The notes below the pieces were generated by a model. That model did no database searches. It was not told the origin of the DNA and saw nothing but the letters and a program-made list of their open reading frames with translations. A stretch of 64,000 bases of DNA from Mycolicibacterium chlorophenolicum (GTDB taxonomy: Bacteria > Actinomycetota > Actinomycetes > Mycobacteriales > Mycobacteriaceae). Positions 62,565 through 64,000 of the stretch are shown here, in pieces. The stretch is taken from NCBI RefSeq assembly GCF_001044235.1, contig NZ_JYNL01000023.1, forward strand, positions 251,153 to 315,152. The letters are read 5' to 3'. Made by a program: the position numbers and the translations under genes. The number at the start of each line of letters is the position of its first letter. Positions within the stretch are counted from its first letter, which is position 1.

Positions 62565-62815
62565 CGCGCCGGCGCGCGGTCATCGAGCTCACGCTCGCGG
62601 TGCTCGCCGCGGTGGGCTGCGTGCTGAGCTGGCTGTCGGCGAGCAGGCAGGTCGTGGTCGCGCCCCTGCTGGAGGGGCAACCGTCGACGATGTCGGTGGT
62701 GTACGACACCCCGATGCTGACGCTGTCGCTGCTGCTCGCGACCGTCGCCGGGGTGCTGGCGGTGCTGGGCATCGCCCACCTGCGCCGCACCCCGCCCCCG
62801 TCTCCCGCGGAATAG
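62561..62815 (+). CDS. Small membrane protein
   Basis: 84 aa from GTG 62561. Two helices (VIELTLAVLAAVGCVLSWLSA and PMLTLSLLLATVAGVLAVLGIAHL) flank an extracytoplasmic loop (SRQVVVAPLLEGQPSTMSVVYDT). No family recognised. GTGA overlap with the preceding gene; likely last gene of the hem-linked membrane series. Confidence 0.68.
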   Translation: MTRRRAVIELTLAVLAAVGCVLSWLSASRQVVVAPLLEGQPSTMSVVYDTPMLTLSLLLATVAGVLAVLGIAHLRRTPPPSPAE

Positions 62816-62899
62816 CGTTCCTGGCTGCGCACCACCCCCTCATCACAGCCCTGGCTTCTCAACGGCCGCGGCGTGTGTCCCTCGCCACACCACTGTTGG

Positions 62900-62919
62900 T
62901 ACAGAGTGCAAAATCTGTA
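62900..62919. promoter_or_regulatory. Inverted repeat before the MpaB-family gene, TetR-operator-like
   Basis: TACAGA (62900-62905) and TCTGTA (62914-62919) are perfect 6-nt arms around 8 nt, a 20-bp element ending 12 nt before ATG 62932. Shape and size suit a TetR dimer. The TetR-family gene encoded just downstream (63779) is the natural candidate ligand. Confidence 0.45.
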
Positions 62920-62931
62920 ACACTGTCGCTC

Positions 62932-63792
62932 ATGACCGAGGTGGCGCAGCAGACCGAACCGCTCGACGACGCGTTGCCGCTGGGCCTCGGCTCCCTGGTG
63001 TGGAAGTACTTCGGCGACAACCGGATGTTTCTGATCGGGCCCCGCCCGGCCGTACTGCAGAACATGCTCGCCGAGCTCGGCCAGGGCGTGTACGACCACT
63101 CGACGTTCTTCGCCGACACCGCCGAACGCCTGCGGCGCACCATCCCGCCCATCTTCAACACCGTCTACGGCTCCGACGACGACAACGCGGGCACCCGGGT
63201 CCGCGACTTCCACCACCACGTCAAAGGCGAGATGCCCGGAACGGATCGCCGGTACCACGCGCTCGATCCCGACACCTACTTCTGGGCGCACGCCACCTTC
63301 GTCGAGCAGATCTACTACTTCGCCGACACGTTCGTGAAACGGCTGACCCCCGCCGAGCGCGAACAGATCTGGCTGGAGTCGAAGACGTGGTACCGCCGCT
63401 ACGGCGTCAGCGACCGTCCGATGCCGGCCACCCATGCCGAGTTCGAGCAGTACTGGGACGCCATGATGGAGCGCGTGCTCGTCGCGCACCCGTCGGCGAA
63501 GTACGGCGTCGGCTACGTCACGAAGGGCTTCCCCAAGCCCAAGGCGGTGCACCCCTTGGTGTGGCGCATCGTCTCTCCGGTCTTCAACCCGCTTGCGGCG
63601 TTCCTGACCACCGGCGGGCTGCCGCCGCGCGCCCGCGACCTGTTGAACCTGCCGTGGAGCGCCCAGCAGGAGCGGCGCTATCAGCGCTTCGCGGCGCTGT
63701 GGCGGTCCCGGCCGGTGAACTGGCTCTGGGATCGCCTGCCGATGCGGGTCCGCTACAGCGGTTACGCGGTCAAGGGCTATGCCCGCGGCTGA
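62932..63792 (+). CDS. Oxygenase MpaB family / DUF2236 protein
   Basis: 286 aa from ATG 62932, 13 nt after the inverted repeat. DUF2236 (latex-clearing/MpaB-like) features: [67 protein letters not shown] with histidines that bind haem b in characterised members, and [24 protein letters not shown] at the C-terminus. Enzyme class: haem-dependent oxygenase-like; substrate unknown. Overlaps the TetR gene by 14 nt. Confidence 0.86.
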   Translation: MTEVAQQTEPLDDALPLGLGSLVWKYFGDNRMFLIGPRPAVLQNMLAELGQGVYDHSTFFADTAERLRRTIPPIFNTVYGSDDDNAGTRVRDFHHHVKGEMPGTDRRYHALDPDTYFWAHATFVEQIYYFADTFVKRLTPAEREQIWLESKTWYRRYGVSDRPMPATHAEFEQYWDAMMERVLVAHPSAKYGVGYVTKGFPKPKAVHPLVWRIVSPVFNPLAAFLTTGGLPPRARDLLNLPWSAQQERRYQRFAALWRSRPVNWLWDRLPMRVRYSGYAVKGYARG

Positions 63793-64000
63793 CGCCACCT
63801 CGCAGATCCTCGACGCCGCCGTCGTCGAGTTCGAGCGGCACGGCTTCCGCCGCGTCGCCCTCGACGACGTCGCCCGCCGCGCCGGGGTCAGCCGCACCAC
63901 GATCTACCGCCGGTTCGCCAACAAGGACGAACTCGTCGGCGCCGTCATCGAGCGGGAGAACACCCGGCTGTTCGCCGACATCGCCGCCGAGCTCAAAGAG
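63779..64000 (+). CDS. TetR-family regulator (3' truncated by the window edge)
   Basis: The first 74 codons from ATG 63779: an N-terminal TetR helix-turn-helix with [36 protein letters not shown] and [14 protein letters not shown]. It overlaps the MpaB-family gene by 14 nt, so the two form an operon and the regulator likely controls it through the 62900-62919 repeat. The ligand domain lies outside the window. Confidence 0.9.
   Translation, partial: MPAADATSQILDAAVVEFERHGFRRVALDDVARRAGVSRTTIYRRFANKDELVGAVIERENTRLFADIAAELKE

Overview
The window is a high-GC actinobacterial chromosome segment. Gene content and order follow the Mycobacterium tuberculosis Rv0459-Rv0514 interval closely (lpd, ramB, icl, fadB2, hbhA, deoC, murB, lprQ, mshA, gpm1, senX3-regX3, ppx, proC, galE2, serB1, hemA-C-D-B). 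GTG starts, ATGA/GTGA stop-start overlaps and apparently leaderless promoters (TANNNT followed 6-8 nt later by GTG or ATG) are frequent, as in mycobacteria. A rapidly growing Mycobacterium (Mycolicibacterium) is the best fit. The synteny is recalled from memory, not searched. I see no tRNA, rRNA, CRISPR array, insertion sequence or prophage.

Layout. 1-5.1 kb: a truncated GAF/winged-helix regulator, DUF779, small membrane proteins, lipoamide dehydrogenase and a membrane diguanylate cyclase. 5.1-10.4 kb: glyoxylate and fatty-acid block, with ramB and a carboxymuconolactone-decarboxylase-like gene divergent from a thioesterase, then isocitrate lyase with an unusually palindrome-rich promoter, then fadB2. 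10.4-17 kb: DUF559 protein, PPK2 kinase, TetR, DUF445 protein, HTH regulator with hbhA, DUF2516, a secreted DUF2599 protein and deoC. 17-21.4 kb, minus strand: LmeA-like protein, nitrilase, an arginase-family hydrolase with guanidine-hydrolase-like features, a methyltransferase-like protein and DUF2505. 21.4-30.7 kb: murB, L,D-transpeptidase lipoprotein, SDR, ROK regulator with mshA (preceded by a polycysteine leader ORF), YbjN, phosphoglycerate mutase and senX3-regX3.

31.2-45.7 kb is the main accessory region. Eleven same-strand, mostly overlapping genes for a surface polysaccharide sit between regX3 and the Rv0495c block: four family-2 glycosyltransferases, a Wzx/MATE-like flippase fused to a GH16 glycoside hydrolase, a large GT-C/polymerase-like membrane protein, a C-methyltransferase, a sugar-1-phosphate nucleotidyltransferase, a PIG-L deacetylase, an SDR epimerase, and a degenerate methyltransferase fused to a class-III aminotransferase. 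Together they look like a machine that makes, assembles, exports and trims a glycan carrying a C-branched amino sugar. A perfect CRP-type palindrome lies upstream. The last gene runs 160 bp into the opposite-strand YciI gene.

45.6-64 kb returns to the core order: YciI and Rv0495c homologues, ppx, acidic membrane protein, sugar isomerase, thioesterase, proC, small HTH protein, the 33-residue ribosomal protein bS22, galE2, acyltransferase, hadD, HAD phosphatase, glutaredoxin-like protein, the hemACDB operon followed by four small membrane genes, an MpaB-family protein and a truncated TetR gene at the edge.
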